A model generated the notes under the pieces. The model saw nothing but the letters and a program-made list of their open reading frames with translations, was not told the DNA's origin and did not search any database. Shown here one piece after another: positions 1-11,240 of a DNA stretch of 64,000 bases. Each line of letters opens with the position of its first letter. Position 1 is the stretch's first letter. The position numbers and the translations under genes were made by a program. The DNA is from Argentina anserina (lineage: Eukaryota; Streptophyta; Magnoliopsida; Rosales; Rosaceae), in contig NC_065875.1 in assembly GCF_933775445.1 (NCBI RefSeq), positions 7,019,001 through 7,083,000 on the forward strand. Reading direction: 5' to 3'.

Positions 1-1028
1 GAAACTTGATTTTGGGGGAAGAAACAAATGCTGAAACACAAATTGAGCCATTAAATGATAGTTTTGCAGAAAATATGGAAATTGATCAACCTGCAGATAA
101 CAATGAACATCTAGAAAATAATGTAGAACCACTAATGCTTGAAGAAGAACCTGAACTAGTGCCAGAACTTAGAAGATCTACAAGAGAGAAAGTTCCAACG
201 TTTGGAACTAGCAGTGAATATATAGTGTATTCTCAAAAAATTGATGATGCATCTACAGAAGTTGTGATGATTTAGTTGTGATGATTCTGAAAGATGGCTT
301 GAGGCTATGAATGCAAAAATAGAGTGCATGAAGTCAAATCATGTCTGGATTTAGTTGAGGAAAATAAAAATCAGAAGCCTATAGGCTGTAAGTGTGCAAA
401 TAAAGATTCTAAGGGAAATAAAGATAGGTTTAAAGCTAGGTTAGTAGCTAAGGGATTCACTAAAAAAGAAGCATTGATTTTACTAAAACATTTTCTCTTG
501 TGTCAACAAAAGATTCTTTTAGAATCATCATGGCTTTAGTGGCTCATTTTGACCTGGAGCTACATCAGATGGATGTTAAGACATCTTTTCTAAATGGAGA
601 GCTTGAGGAAAATATTTAGTTGTTTCAGCGAAGGAGAGAATGGTATGTAAACTTAAAAAGTCAATTTATGGTTTAAAACAAGCTTCTAGGCCACTTTATA
701 GAAAATTTGATGAAGTTATATCTACTTTTGGATTTACAAAGAACATTGTAGATGAATGCATTTATCTTAAGACAGTGGGAAATAATTTTATTTTTCTCAT
801 TCTATATGTAGATGACATTCTTCTAGCTAGTTAAAATCTCAAGTTGCTCAAAGACACTGAAATCTTTCTATCAAAGAAATTTGACATGAAAGATTTGGGG
901 GAAGCATCATTGTCTTAGGTATTGAGATTAAAAGGGACAGAAAATGTGGCTTATTGGGATTATCTCAGTTTAGCTACATTACAAAAATTCTCAAATGTTT
1001 TGGAACGGAAACCTGTAGTGGAGGCAAT
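1..1028 (+). pseudogene. Ty1/copia pol remnant: linker and reverse transcriptase, 5' truncated by window edge
   Basis: Several short frames on one strand together read as the middle of a copia polyprotein. Positions 6-275 give an acidic linker ending in the 'RRSTREK' signature that precedes copia RT. Positions 390-620 give the RT start (DRFKARLVAKGF; the MDVKTSFLNGE block). Positions 640-1000 give KSIYGLKQASR, the YVDDILL active site and KDLGEAS. Stops and frameshifts at about 275, 480, 540, 620 and 832 rule out a working product. Gag, protease and integrase would lie left of the window. Recognition rests on the RT motifs; the exact copia lineage was not determined. Confidence 0.93.
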
Positions 1029-1595
1029 GTTCTAAAAAGCGCCGCCTAGGCGCTCAGAGACCCCTGGCCGCTGCGATTTTGGGCTAAACGGCGGTGTTAG
1101 GCGGCTGGGCGGCTAGGTTTTTTTTTTTAGTTGTGGATTTTGAGTTTGATTCGGATACAAAATAAGTACTTGAATGATATGGAGAAGAAGAATTTGATGA
1201 GCTCTGAGGGATTATGCTTGCAAAAATGCATTCCCGTTGTTTGAATTGTTTTTCTTATTTTCCAAAGGGTTGGTGAATTGTGTTTCTTATTATTGATTTT
1301 CCTAAGTTCATTGTTGTTGAATTGTATTTCTTTTTTCCTAAGAGGCTAAGATCATTAGATCAATATTGTTGAACATTTCTAAATATTAAGGATTAAGGAT
1401 TAAGAACATATGTATTTTCAGTATTATAGACATTATATATATATATATATATATTTTACATTAATTTCATGCGTTATATTTTTATTTTAATTATATTTAT
1501 ATAATTATTTGTTATTAATTTTTTTAAAAAATATATACAAAATACAAATCCGATTAATCCCCGATTAATCCTCTAGGCGTTGAAGGTGAAGTCCC
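1029..1595. mobile_element. Small repeat inserted in copia RT (GCCGCCTAGGCG-type, MITE-like)
   Basis: About 560 bp of non-copia sequence interrupts the RT reading. Copia reading stops at about 1028 and resumes at about 1592 with the expected PMSKGDK block. The insert starts with a GC-rich palindromic motif (GCGCCGCCTAGGCGCT), has a GGCGG-rich stretch and an AT-rich centre with an (AT)n run at 1434-1454, and ends with GATTAATC repeats and CTCTAGGCG. I could not fix a clear target-site duplication or matched terminal repeats, so the class is uncertain and the edges are approximate. Confidence 0.6.
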
Positions 1596-2367
1596 TATGT
1601 CCAAAGGTGATAAATAAAATAAAAATAAAATACATGAGTCTGCAACTCAAAAGGCTGAGATGGATTCAAAACCTTATGCTAGATTAGAATTGGTAGTCTT
1701 ATGTATGCTGAAGTATGCACAAGACCAGACTTAGCATTTGTAGTTGGTATGCTATCTAGATTTTGTAGTAATGTATCTATTCAACATTGGAATGCATGTA
1801 AGAAAGTTATGAGATATCTTCAAAGAAATAAAAAACCACATGCTTGTTTACATGAGAGTGAAAAACTTAGATCTAGTAGGCTATACTGATTCGGACTTTG
1901 TTGGGAATTTTCGAAATTCAAAATATTCTACTTGTGGTTATGTTTTTATGATGGCTGGAGGAGCAGTTGCATGGAAAACCATGAAACATACCATTGTCAC
2001 CACTTCTACTATGCAAGCTGAGGTTGTGGCAGTCTATGATGGGGTTTGTGAAGGCTTATGGATCAAAAAATTTCTCACTGAAACTGGAATTCTGGATGAC
2101 TTGATCTCTAAGAAATTAAATGTGTAATGTGACAATGAAGCTGTTGTGTTCTTTTACAAAAATAGTAAAAGATCAACTAACTCTAAACACATTGATCTGA
2201 AGTATTATAGCTTGAGGAAGTTGGTTAAGAAGAATGAGCTTGCAGTATTAAATATTAGCACAGAAGACCAACTTGCACATCCTTTTACCAATTCATTAGC
2301 AGTTGGAGTTTTCAAGAAACATTGTTCAAATCTTGGAGTTTTAGAAAAATTTGATTATGGAGTCTAG
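1596..2367 (+). pseudogene. Ty1/copia pol remnant: end of RT and RNase H
   Basis: This continues the element at 1-1028. Readable blocks are TRPDLAFVVGMLSRF (1720-1770), VGYTDSDFVG (1873-1905), GGAVAWKT, STMQAEVVAV, the CDNEAVVF block (2128-2155) and NSKHIDLKYY (2190), which are the ordered copia RNase H signatures. Three frames and a stop at 2125 separate the pieces. The frame closes at 2365 (FDYGV then stop), the normal end of copia pol. Confidence 0.93.
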
Positions 2368-2991
2368 TCAGAGCATTCAAAATTTAGTTAAGAGAGTTTT
2401 CTATATGTTTGGTATTTATTCTTGTATTGCAGAGTTATTTGTTTTTATTCAGTGATATAGACTTGATTTGATTTTATAAAATTGAGGAATTCCATTATTT
2501 TGTTTTCCAGACGCTTACATTAAATTTTGAAATTACAGAATTTCATTTTCAATTTTATTCTATCAAGTTATAAATTCACGTGGATACTTGTGTGCAGTAT
2601 TTTATTCTGTACATGTTGCCTTTGCAGTTAACAAGTATATTCATATCCACTGGTGCTACTGATTCTTGTGATTTTAGAGTTTTTGATAAAACCATTTGGA
2701 GGACACAGAGTATTTTTGACATTGCAGGAAATTATATGTGAAGCATCATTAGCTCTACTTTAGATCATATATGAAACTCTTGTGTTTTATGGAAGTTTGT
2801 GCAGTGAACTTTAATCAACAGTTACTGGTGTTTATGTATTGGTTTTAGGTTCTGCTCTTACATTTGAAAAATGACTGAGTGTTTGTTTTGGATTCATACT
2901 TAGAATTCAGCTCACACATGCCTTAAGCTTTTACTTAGACTTTATCTTGTTCAATACTCAATTGTAATATGTGTACAGTCCAGTGGGAGAT
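2368..2991 (+). other. Copia 3' non-coding tail with polypurine tract
   Basis: AT-rich sequence without a supportable gene lies between the end of pol and the LTR. It ends in CCAGTGGGAGAT (2980-2991), the polypurine tract usually found just before copia 3' LTRs. Confidence 0.7.
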
Positions 2992-3955
2992 TGAAAGATT
3001 TATTTGGACTTTAACACAAATTACATGACTTGAGGATTAAATAATTGATCAAATAATATCTAAGGAATTGGAGTTGAATGAGGAATGTATATTCAACAAT
3101 GTCTAGTGATCATATAAACAAGATATTCACTAAGAATCCAATTAGATTTCTGATATGATACTCATGTTCATTATTTCCTATTTCTTATTTGTCGATTTAT
3201 TTTCAGAAAAGACAAATCCTATGTAGACAAGGAGTAGAGGAGCCGTGATCCATTCCTAGTTGGACAAGGAGAAGTGAGGCCGGTCTAGCCATTTCTTAGC
3301 CTAAGAAGGAGAACTGTCGTGTAGCCCTTGCTTGTCTCCCATTTGGATTTGGTTTCCTATTTAGAGTTGGATTTCAAAACCAAATTGGAGATGGATTTCC
3401 AAGGTGTATATGAAGATGTTTTCGTGCATATAAATCAAAATTATTAAGGAGAAGAAGTTATGCACTTAGAAGCCCAATCCATGCAAGAATCAAAAATCTG
3501 TCAGGATTCGTAGTCCAACTTCAACGGGCTCTCTTGGACAGCTCAGAACGAATTTGAAGACATGCCATATATGGATCGAAATATCTATGAGTCTATTTTT
3601 TGTAGGATTTGGAATCGCATCAATATCTTATTCCTACATGGAGATATGACCGAATCTTTATCCGGGGGTTCAGTGGGCTCGTCAGAATTATCTCAGCCAT
3701 TGATTTGCTTTTGATCCAAGGGCTGCGAGGGACGCTTGGGGCCTTATTTCTCCTATATATAAAGGCACAAATCTACATCAGAAATCATCATCAACCTTGT
3801 GCAATTACTAGCCAAAAATCTGTCTAAACACATACTCACCATCCAAGAAATCCTAAAACCGAGTTCACCATACCTTCACCATCCCTTGTCTTCAAGTGCA
3901 GGTTCGGCTAGAAGATCCATCCCTTAGAAGTCTTGGCTACTCTCTTGCGATTGCA
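2992..3955 (+). repeat. Probable copia 3' LTR
   Basis: The LTR is inferred to start with TG at 2992, directly after the polypurine tract. A TATA-like CCTATATATAAAGG lies at about 3750, placed as an LTR promoter would be. The right end is not sharply defined: gypsy RT sequence starts at about 3960 and no second LTR copy is present for comparison. Length is about 0.95 kb. Confidence 0.55.
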
Positions 3956-3959
3956 TAAA

Positions 3960-4455
3960 GTGTAATGCTCTTTGGGTTAACCAATGCACCAGCCATATTC
4001 ATGAACTTGATCAATCGAGTTTTTAGTTCATTTTTGGATAAGTTTATTATCGTCTTCATCGATGATATTTTGATTTATTCCAAAAATGAAGCTGTGAAAA
4101 ATTAGTGGTGCAACCCTCAATAATAACTGAAATCATTCAAGCACAATGAGAAGATGAAGGGCTCATGGAATACTTTCGGAGAATGAAAAAGAAGCACCCC
4201 GAAGACTGGAGCACACATACGGAAGAAGGGATGCGTTTTAGAGGGAGGCTTTGTGTGTCAAATGTTGCATCATTAAAAGAGGATATAATGCAAGAAGCAC
4301 ATCGTTCAAAATTCACAATCCACCTAGGAGGAATAAAGATGTATAAAGACCTACGGAAGAACTATTGGTAGAACAACATGAAGAGACACATTGCTAATTA
4401 TGTCTCTAGGTGTCTTACATGCTAACTTATGAAGGCGGAGCACGTGGCTAGACTG
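3960..4455 (+). pseudogene. Ty3/gypsy pol scrap: RT palm joined to integrase zinc-binding region
   Basis: From 3963 the frame reads [14 protein letters not shown] and then [11 protein letters not shown], the gypsy RT active-site region, ending in a stop at about 4104. At once, from about 4110, integrase N-terminal sequence follows (EDEGLMEYFRRMKKKHP; HLGGIKMYKDLRKNYW; SRCLTC), with the spaced His/Cys residues of the HHCC zinc domain. The rest of RT and all of RNase H are missing, so a deletion of roughly 1 kb removed them. Stops at 4369 and 4422 also break the integrase part. The sequence breaks off into unrelated DNA at about 4455. Confidence 0.88.
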
Positions 4456-5640
4456 TAATACCCTGAAAATTAGTATTTACTATTTAGTACTCTAAGGTTA
4501 TATTAACTTAGAATTAATTCAATTTTTCTTCTAATATTTCTCTTTAGAAACCAATGATGCTAAAGTACATACTTTTAAAGATAGAAAATTTATTTTTGTA
4601 AGTATTAGACCACGATTTGAATATGTTAGCTCATATTCTTGCGTATACTCGATACTTTGTAATCGAGTTTAAGACAAATACTAATAGTATTATCTTTTAT
4701 GCATTATATTAGTATTAGATAGTGCAAATATATTGAAAACCTTATCAAAGGAAATATACTAAATTCATTTAGTTTTTAGAATAACACATAAATGTGTTTG
4801 TTATATCTATATATACATATATATAATCCTTATGTCAATATGTTTTGAACCTAGATGATTTATTTTTATGTTTTACCCTATCACACTATTTTTTTTTCTT
4901 TGCCAACAACCACACTAACTAGGTAGACCATCACTCAATATTAATTATTGAGAATGGTAGTTGAGAATTGAACTTTTGTGTTCCTTCTTACCCTATTTAT
5001 AGTTGTGAGCTGCCTCAAGTTTTCTTCACACTTCAAAATCAGAAATCATGTAAGTCTAGAGTTTCCTTAATTGATAGAAAACTCAACCATCTAATGTTTC
5101 TCAAGCTAAAATTCTAGTCACTCTTTCTCTCTTAAACAATTTTCTTTTTACTAAAGTAATCTAACTTTGAATCCACATAAAATCCACATAAAACCCTTCA
5201 TTTCACCCCTGAAACTTCAAGGTAAGTACATCTTACATCCTTATAATCTTTTGTCTTTTAAGATTTATTAAAGTGCATAGCTAAGGATAAAATGGAAAAG
5301 ACCATGTTTTGGTAAGAGTTATATTTTCGTATTTTATAACATCTGAGTTTATCCAAGATAACAATGGCATTAAATTACTCATGAAAAATTGAAACATTTA
5401 GGCTTTTGAATCACTCAAAAATATTTAGAAATGGAGAAGTTATGGCTAATCACTCAAAAACCCTAAACTCACTGAAAATCATTTGTAGCACTGAACACAT
5501 TGAATGACAATTGTGACTTTGGACAAAGACTTTCCTTATTATGGGAGAAATGACTACTAATCCTTTGACTACTAACTAATATTATCTAATTACTTTTAAG
5601 TTAAAGTACATTTACTTTATTTGGGAGGAAAATAAATCCA
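4456..5640 (+). other. AT-rich non-coding stretch, possible LTR beginning
   Basis: No gene is visible. The integrase scrap stops abruptly at TGTAATACCCTGAAAATT (4456), a start typical of plant gypsy LTRs, so an LTR inserted into the older element is plausible. I could not find its right end, a duplicate or a target duplication. Confidence 0.35.
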
Positions 5641-6255
5641 TTAGGGAGCGTCTTCAAGCGATGGACGCATTGATTCAGAATTGCAAGCTGCACAAGCCCC
5701 TAGTACTTGACTAACTTGAGGTAGTACACTAGCTAGTATTAGGGAAATGATGATAGATGTTGTTTTTGGTGGCACTAGCAGTAGCATTTTTTGTGAACTT
5801 AGGTGTTTGGTGTTTCAAACAACAAATTTATATAGAAGGGAGATCTGTACTGAGTACAATTGGTTGCTAGTGATTCAAATGCCATTTCACTTCATTTGTC
5901 TTGTGCTTTAGTGGAATGGATTGGACTTCAATTGTTTTAGTAGGTTTGGCAAGTGAAAAGGCACGATTTAGACGCTAATTTTTTTTACCAGTTTAAACCA
6001 ACAAAAGCGACAGAAAGAAGCAACCTCGTCGCTTCAGTATAAGATGAAACATCAAAAGCAATGTCTCAAGGTGATGACTGATTCGTCGCTAGAAATTAAG
6101 GTGACGAATAATATTAATAGAAGTCCGTAGCTTCAGTTTTATGAGACCAGCAAAGTTGGTTGCTTGAGCTCAACATTTCGTCACGTAAGGTCGAAGTGAC
6201 CAAACTAAAGTCGTCCCCTGGATGAACAATGGTCGCCCGAAAGTTTGGGGGACGG
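5641..6255. other. Non-coding; possible subterminal repeats of a TIR element (left part)
   Basis: No gene is seen. From about 6000 to 6240 the sequence has repeated short motifs of the type CGTCGCT, GTGACGAA and TCGTCAC. Similar GTCGCC/TCGCC motifs appear on the far side of the retrotransposon at 15040-15170. This suggests that the Tat element at 6256-15035 landed inside an older DNA transposon with CGTCGC-rich ends (CACTA-like derivatives often look like this). Terminal repeats were not identified. Confidence 0.35.
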
Positions 6256-6713
6256 GGTTACGGGAGCTAAATTCGGGAGATTGAACTTCACGTAGCCTTG
6301 TATTTTGGTGTGTCAGCTCAGTGAGATCTGCACACAACACAAGCCAAAGGCAAGCGGTGCGCCAGCCTTTGACCATCCGAAGCTTAAATTAGTATCCGGT
6401 ACGGAGTAAGTTCGTGAGTTAAGGACTTAGGAATACGTTACCCCTTTTAAGGGTTTAGGCAGCCCATTTATAGGTGCATTGTGGAATGTGCCTGGCTCTT
6501 CCCTCAATGTGGGAATGCGCGCTAGTACATTACGTCTATCCCTGAAGGCGAGCAACCATGGTTGGCATCAATGGCGATATCCGAGTAAGTAGAGGGACTA
6601 CCAGGCCAGCTTGCGTGCATGCTGGGTCTTCCAGGTGTCCGGACACCAGTCCCGCAACTGGAGCAGGAGGAGATTAAGCCACATATTACCCCATTCAGGG
6701 GGTGGTGTTAACA
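6256..6713 (-). repeat. 3' LTR of the Tat-type element (left copy)
   Basis: Direct repeat of 14593-15035. Shared blocks include GGTTACGGGAGCTAAAT..., the GAATACGTTACCCCTTTTA block and the final GGTGGTGTTAACA. The outer TG has become GG. Directly inside it, AGTCCCCAATCGAGGAG (6714-6730) is, on the minus strand, a purine-biased run suitable as polypurine tract. Confidence 0.88.
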
Positions 6714-6839
6714 AGTCCCCAATCGAGGAGATTACTTGGGTGGGGAGTTTCATATCTTTATTTCCAGTGTAAATATCCGAGTTCAAATTACTCGGGTCCT
6801 GGGCCGGTCTATTTGTGGCCATGGAGAGTGGTTTAGGAC

Positions 6840-7180
6840 CCCGGGGCTAGGCACATGGGTTAAGTAGCTCGCTCGGGTCGTCCATGGACCTGGAATGACC
6901 TAGGTATGCCAGGTCAGGTGCCAACTGTATGGAGCACAAATGGATCTGGTTAAGGACCTCCGTCTTGGACGCATGGGTTAACCAAGTGCGCGAGCGTCGT
7001 TGACCTGGAGTGTGGCCTAGGGCTTGGAGAGTGGCAAAGGTTAACTAACAAATGTAATTAGGCACGTAGGTTAACTAATATCGGAGCGTCCCTGGACCTA
7101 GAGTGACCTAGGATCTTGGCGTTAGACTTGTGGGTTAACTAACACGCTCGGAGCATCCATGGATCTGGAGATTGGCCCGT
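6840..7180. repeat. Imperfect tandem repeat, about four copies of 70-90 bp
   Basis: A degenerate motif recurs at about 6850, 6970, 7055 and 7125: GCACATGGGTTAA, then a CGCTCGG-like step, then CGTCCATGGACCTGG and TGACCTAGG. Spacing varies with small indels. It lies between the left LTR and the antisense gene. A weaker fifth copy may be at about 7405 (ATGGGTTAATGCACG). Confidence 0.6.
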
Positions 7181-7532
7181 TTCTGATATTTGTCTTAATC
7201 TAGAGTGATATGGGGAGTCCCCAAAGCCAACATTCAAGGACTGCCCCCTGCTGCAACGGTCGAGGTCAACCGGTGCGAGTGGCCAACTCGTCCCGGGGGC
7301 CAGGACAATTAATGCAGGGAACAAGCTTGGGTCCCTTGAGGAAGTGGAGCAACGATGACGTCAGCGGTAGTGATGACGTATGGGGGAAGGTGAGGGATCG
7401 AGTGTTATGGGTTAATGCACGCACGTAGGGCACGTGGGATGGGTAACCGAGGTGGTTTTATGGTAGTGGGGCACATGGCGATGATCCGACGACTGGGGGC
7501 ATTTTTGGTCGATGGCCCGAATCATCCCTAGC

Positions 7533-7545
7533 GGCTATATATAGA
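7533..7545 (+). promoter_or_regulatory. Candidate TATA box for the antisense gene remnant
   Basis: GGCTATATATAGATGG is centred at about 7538 in otherwise GC-rich sequence. It lies on the plus strand about 180 bp before the likely start codon at 7723, with a splice acceptor in between. No experimental support is visible in the sequence. Confidence 0.4.
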
Positions 7546-7595
7546 TGGATGGAATTGTTGCTGGGAGTTGCTGATCTGAGGACTCACACTCATTT

Positions 7596-10571
7596 TTGTC
7601 GGCTACCAACACGCCGAAACGAGCTGTGAGGTGGGGGGAGTGCGAATTGGGGGGCGTGTCCCATATGAGCGACACATGGTCGTCTAGTAACCCGCTCGGT
7701 CTTTTGTTGCAGGGTATTGAAATGGCGGAGAGACGAAACGAAGAGGCGGGAACCAGCGGTGATGACCACAGATGGTGGCTGGGGGATAAGACGGTGGATC
7801 TTCACAGTCACGGCGTGACGGCGGAGGAGTTGAAAAACATCCGGAAGCTTTACGACATCCCGGTGGAAATCAACCTGAGGTCGTTGGCCAAAGCCGAGCT
7901 GCTTCACATGCCACCGGAGGGGGTGTGCTGCATAACAAAGCATGCATTGTCATACGGGCTCACTCACCCGATGACGTTTGGCGTGCAGTACCTGATGTCC
8001 TACCTAAACCTTGCTTCTGGGCAGGTGACGCCCAACATGTGGCTGCTACTGCTAGGGAGCATCGAGGTTTTCTGGGAGATTAGGTAAGGGAAGTTGTGCT
8101 GGCGGGAGTTCTTGGCCTCTTAGTCGCTGCAGTACTCCCCGAAATGGGGGAGCGGGGGCTGCATTAGGATGGCGCCCCGGGGGAAGAAGTACGCTCCTTT
8201 GGTGGTTGAGCCACCGAGCTCCACCCCCGCCAACTGGAAGGAGCTGGCGTTTGTTGTGGAAGACCATGGTGGAAGGAGGCCTCGATCTTCCAGGTGTCGA
8301 GGGCCTTCCAGCCGATAAGTAAGATGTTCCTCCTGTTGACCCCTTTTGTGCTAGTGTTTGACGGTATAAGTGGCGGCGAAGCGTTGCTTTTTCAGTGTCG
8401 ATACGCACCGAGTTGTCTCCGATGATGGAGAAGCGACTGATGAGGTGCATACTTGCCTTCGAAGAGCAGGCCGACCAGTCCGTGTATCGGTGGTGCCATA
8501 TGGGCGTAGACCCGTCCTACAACATCGTCAAATCAATCGGTAAGAGGGGTGAACAAGCTTGTCTGATTTATTATTTGTTTGTCTCAGATCTAACAATGGT
8601 GAAATGTTGCAATGGTGGAGATCAAGCTGCTTGAGAGGAAGGAGCCCGGGCCGTACGACAGGCTAATGGACGAGGAGGTGGTCTAGGGGATCGAGGACGT
8701 TTCCTATAGTGGGGTATGAAGGACGTAGACGTGGAGGTGGGGGAGGGTTTTTCCGCGGTGCCGAAGAAATTGGAGGCTGACCTCTACCCCATGTCGTTGA
8801 CGCTGAAGCAATACAAGATGTTGCTGGCTGAGGTGGCAGCGTATTGGGGTGTAGAGTGGGATGCGAAGCGACTGAATAGGCCAGAGGGGGAGAAGCGACG
8901 GACCGTCCGGAGGAGGTGGTGGCGGTGATCAATTCGGAGGAAGGTCGGGAGGAGAATCGGTAAGAGGTGGAGGAGCCCGGCAGCGGGCTAGTGTTAGAGC
9001 AAAGCATGCCGAAGGAGGTGTCAAGTAGGGCCAGAGAAGTGACTCAAATGCACTGCGACCTGGAGCTGCAAGTCGAGGTGTCGGCCACGCAACCCCGACG
9101 ACGGATGTGGGAGTTAGGCCGGAGGCGGTGGAGTGGGCGGCCAAAGGGAGCTATCAGAAAAAGAGGAGCTGGAGTGATGGAGACTAGGATCGAAGAACGA
9201 AGAGGGCGAGCTCCGCTAGAAGGGAAACGAGGGCCGGGGTCTTGGCGTAGCTTGCCGAGGTCGGAGACTTAGCACCCCACTTGAAGAGGATGGCGGGGCA
9301 TATGAGGCATAGGTGTCAAGGGCCAACGATCTGGAACAGTGAAGACACCCGACTGAACTTCCACGATGTGGAGAAGAGACTCACCCGGGTAGGTATGCGT
9401 TCCGTTTATGAACCTGATGTTGTGGTGGAGGAAAAGCTTAACCAATAGTTTTTGTAGGTTACAGCCGAATTGTATGACGCACGGAACTTCTTGAAGGCCC
9501 AATTCCAAGCGAAGGCTGCCGAGGGTAAGTGGGTCATCCAGGAGTACACCACGGCAAATGAATCGCTCCTGGTGAGGGTGAAGGAGTTGGAGGATCGGTA
9601 GGTGGTCGATGGCGCTCGAGTGGATGAGGCCAATGAGGCGGTTAGGAGTTGCGAGGCGAGCTCCAGAAGAGCAAAGAGTCGCTTGTGGAGGTGCAACTGG
9701 CAGAAAGAGAGAAGGAGCTTGCGACGCTGAAGGAGAAGAAGAAGAAGAAGTGGACCTAGGTGGCTGCGACCCTAGAGGCCCGAAAGAAAGAGTGGAAGGA
9801 CAACCTGGACGTAGAGTGGGCTGAGAAGCTTACGCGGAAGCTGGGGGCGAAAATGGTGGACTACTCCCTGCGGCAGTAGGCTGCGAATAAGATAACATGC
9901 AGGACCTGAAGAAGGAGAAGGTGGTGGCGTTGCAACGATCGAAAAAGGCCTACCTGGAGGGTTGTCGGAACGGCCGGCGAGAGGGGTTCAAAGACGGGCG
10001 TCAAGACCTCTTTGGGTTTGGCGTGGAGCGTGGCTACGTCATCCTCGAAGAGGTGCAGAAGACGTTCAGATATAAGCTCCCGTGCCCATGTAGCACGCAC
10101 AACTCAAAATTCTGCCCGCTGGATCCGTGCCTAATCTTCAGATGTCCGTATCCCAAAATGCCCCGGCGCCCTCCCTATAATCGCGAAGTCTGGGAACCGG
10201 CCGAGGACATTGGCAAATGTCTTCCAAGTTGCAGACGCCTCCGTAGCGCGCCCAACCGGAGTCCTCCGAGTCAGACTCCAGAGCCCCAACACGTGGAAAG
10301 CCCCCAACGGCGTCCTCGACACCCAAAATGCCATATGGTCGTGGTCGTGGTCGAGGGAAGAGGTGAAGATACCCGGAGGGGGGTGACTCCAGTCTATAGG
10401 GTAACCTTTGACTTATTCTGCCTGTTATATCTTTTTTCACTTCTTTTTTGTTTTTTGAGAAATGTACCCCCGGTCGGTTCGACCGAGCTATTTAATGAAT
10501 ATGGAGATTCGAACACTTGTGTGTTTGTTAACTGTAAATGGAGTTCATATTTTTCTTTACTAGCCCACTAG
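7596..10571 (+). pseudogene. Antisense transposon protein remnant (PF04195-like, 'putative gypsy type transposon')
   Basis: The best start is ATG 7723 (MAERRNEEAGTSG). It sits just after a pyrimidine-rich CTTTTGTTGCAG acceptor, so the coding part probably follows a leader intron. The conserved core reads LRSLAKAELLHMPPEG, then SYGLTHPMTFGVQYLMSYLN and QVTPNMWLLLLG (7880-8065). This matches my recollection of the PF04195 pattern: a P-P-E-G step, a region rich in L/F/P, then 'ap-n-W-llg'. Later parts in shifting frames (8395-8530, 8716-8930, 9440-9850) are charged and coiled-coil-like (for example YDARNFLKAQFQAKAAEGK), as in the C-terminal half of this family. Intron-like junctions occur at 8540-8587 (GTAAG...CTCAG) and before 9459 (TTTTTGTAG). 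Stops and shifts make it a pseudogene as read. It lies antisense to the gag-pol of its host element. Confidence 0.7.
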
Positions 10572-10650
10572 GCTCAACGCTTGGCCATGTTTCTCCCGAG
10601 CCCAGGCCCAAAATGAAATCTCGGTGTTCGTCCCTAGTCAGACGGTTTAA

Positions 10651-11240
10651 ATGTTCAACTACCTAATAAATAACAATTACATTCAAACCTTAGGAAAACT
10701 GTTACTCACAAATCCATTCCACGTGTCCATCTGGTTGATCTGATTACCATAATTAGGCATAACTGCCAACCTTAATCCCTATGTTTCCGCGAGGGATCTT
10801 GTTCGTTGGATCATGGCATCCTCTCCTATAAAAAGGAGAGCACCTTAAGGATGAAAACACAACAAATAGCCATGGTTTCGAATGTGTTGTTCTCTCTCTG
10901 GGTTTTTAAACCCCTCAGATGTCCCAAAATCTTTCCTCCAGATCCTGTTATGTTTCCATAAACGGGTTAGGCGTAAAAACCCATCTTCATGCATGAGGTA
11001 GGCATACAAACCTATCCTCATGCTAAACTTTCTTGGAACCCTCCGGATGGCCGCGACCGTCGATATCTCGACCGAGCTGTCTCGAGGGTAGAGTGCAGCC
11101 TACTGGATGCCAAGATCTAGCTGGTCAAAGTGGGGTCGTAAGGCCAATTTGCCCAGAGATCGCGCGTTCTCGTAGACAACAACAACACATAGCAGAGGAA
11201 AAGGAGTCAAGACGTCTCCCAAGATAATGGTATCAGGGCC
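10651..11240 (+). repeat. LTR-like block with plus-strand primer-binding site inside the minus-strand element
   Basis: At 11228 the plus strand reads TGGTATCAGGGCC, one base off the usual plant initiator-Met tRNA primer site TGGTATCAGAGCC. Before it lie CTCCTATAAAAAGGAG (10822-10837, TATA box in a small palindrome) and a leader-like region, as at the end of an LTR. The candidate LTR runs from about 10651 (TGTTCAACTACC) to 11221 (GTCTCCCA). No partner copy was found. It is either a fragment of a separate inserted element or a recombination product. Confidence 0.45.

Noticed and set aside
8663..10440. Several minus-strand frames rich in Pro/Ser/Arg
   Set aside because: They are shadows opposite the GC-rich antisense gene remnant, with no known motif.
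9897..10571. A 224-codon plus-strand frame as an independent gene
   Set aside because: It begins in the coiled part of the antisense transposon remnant and runs into low-complexity sequence. It is better treated as the tail of that pseudogene.
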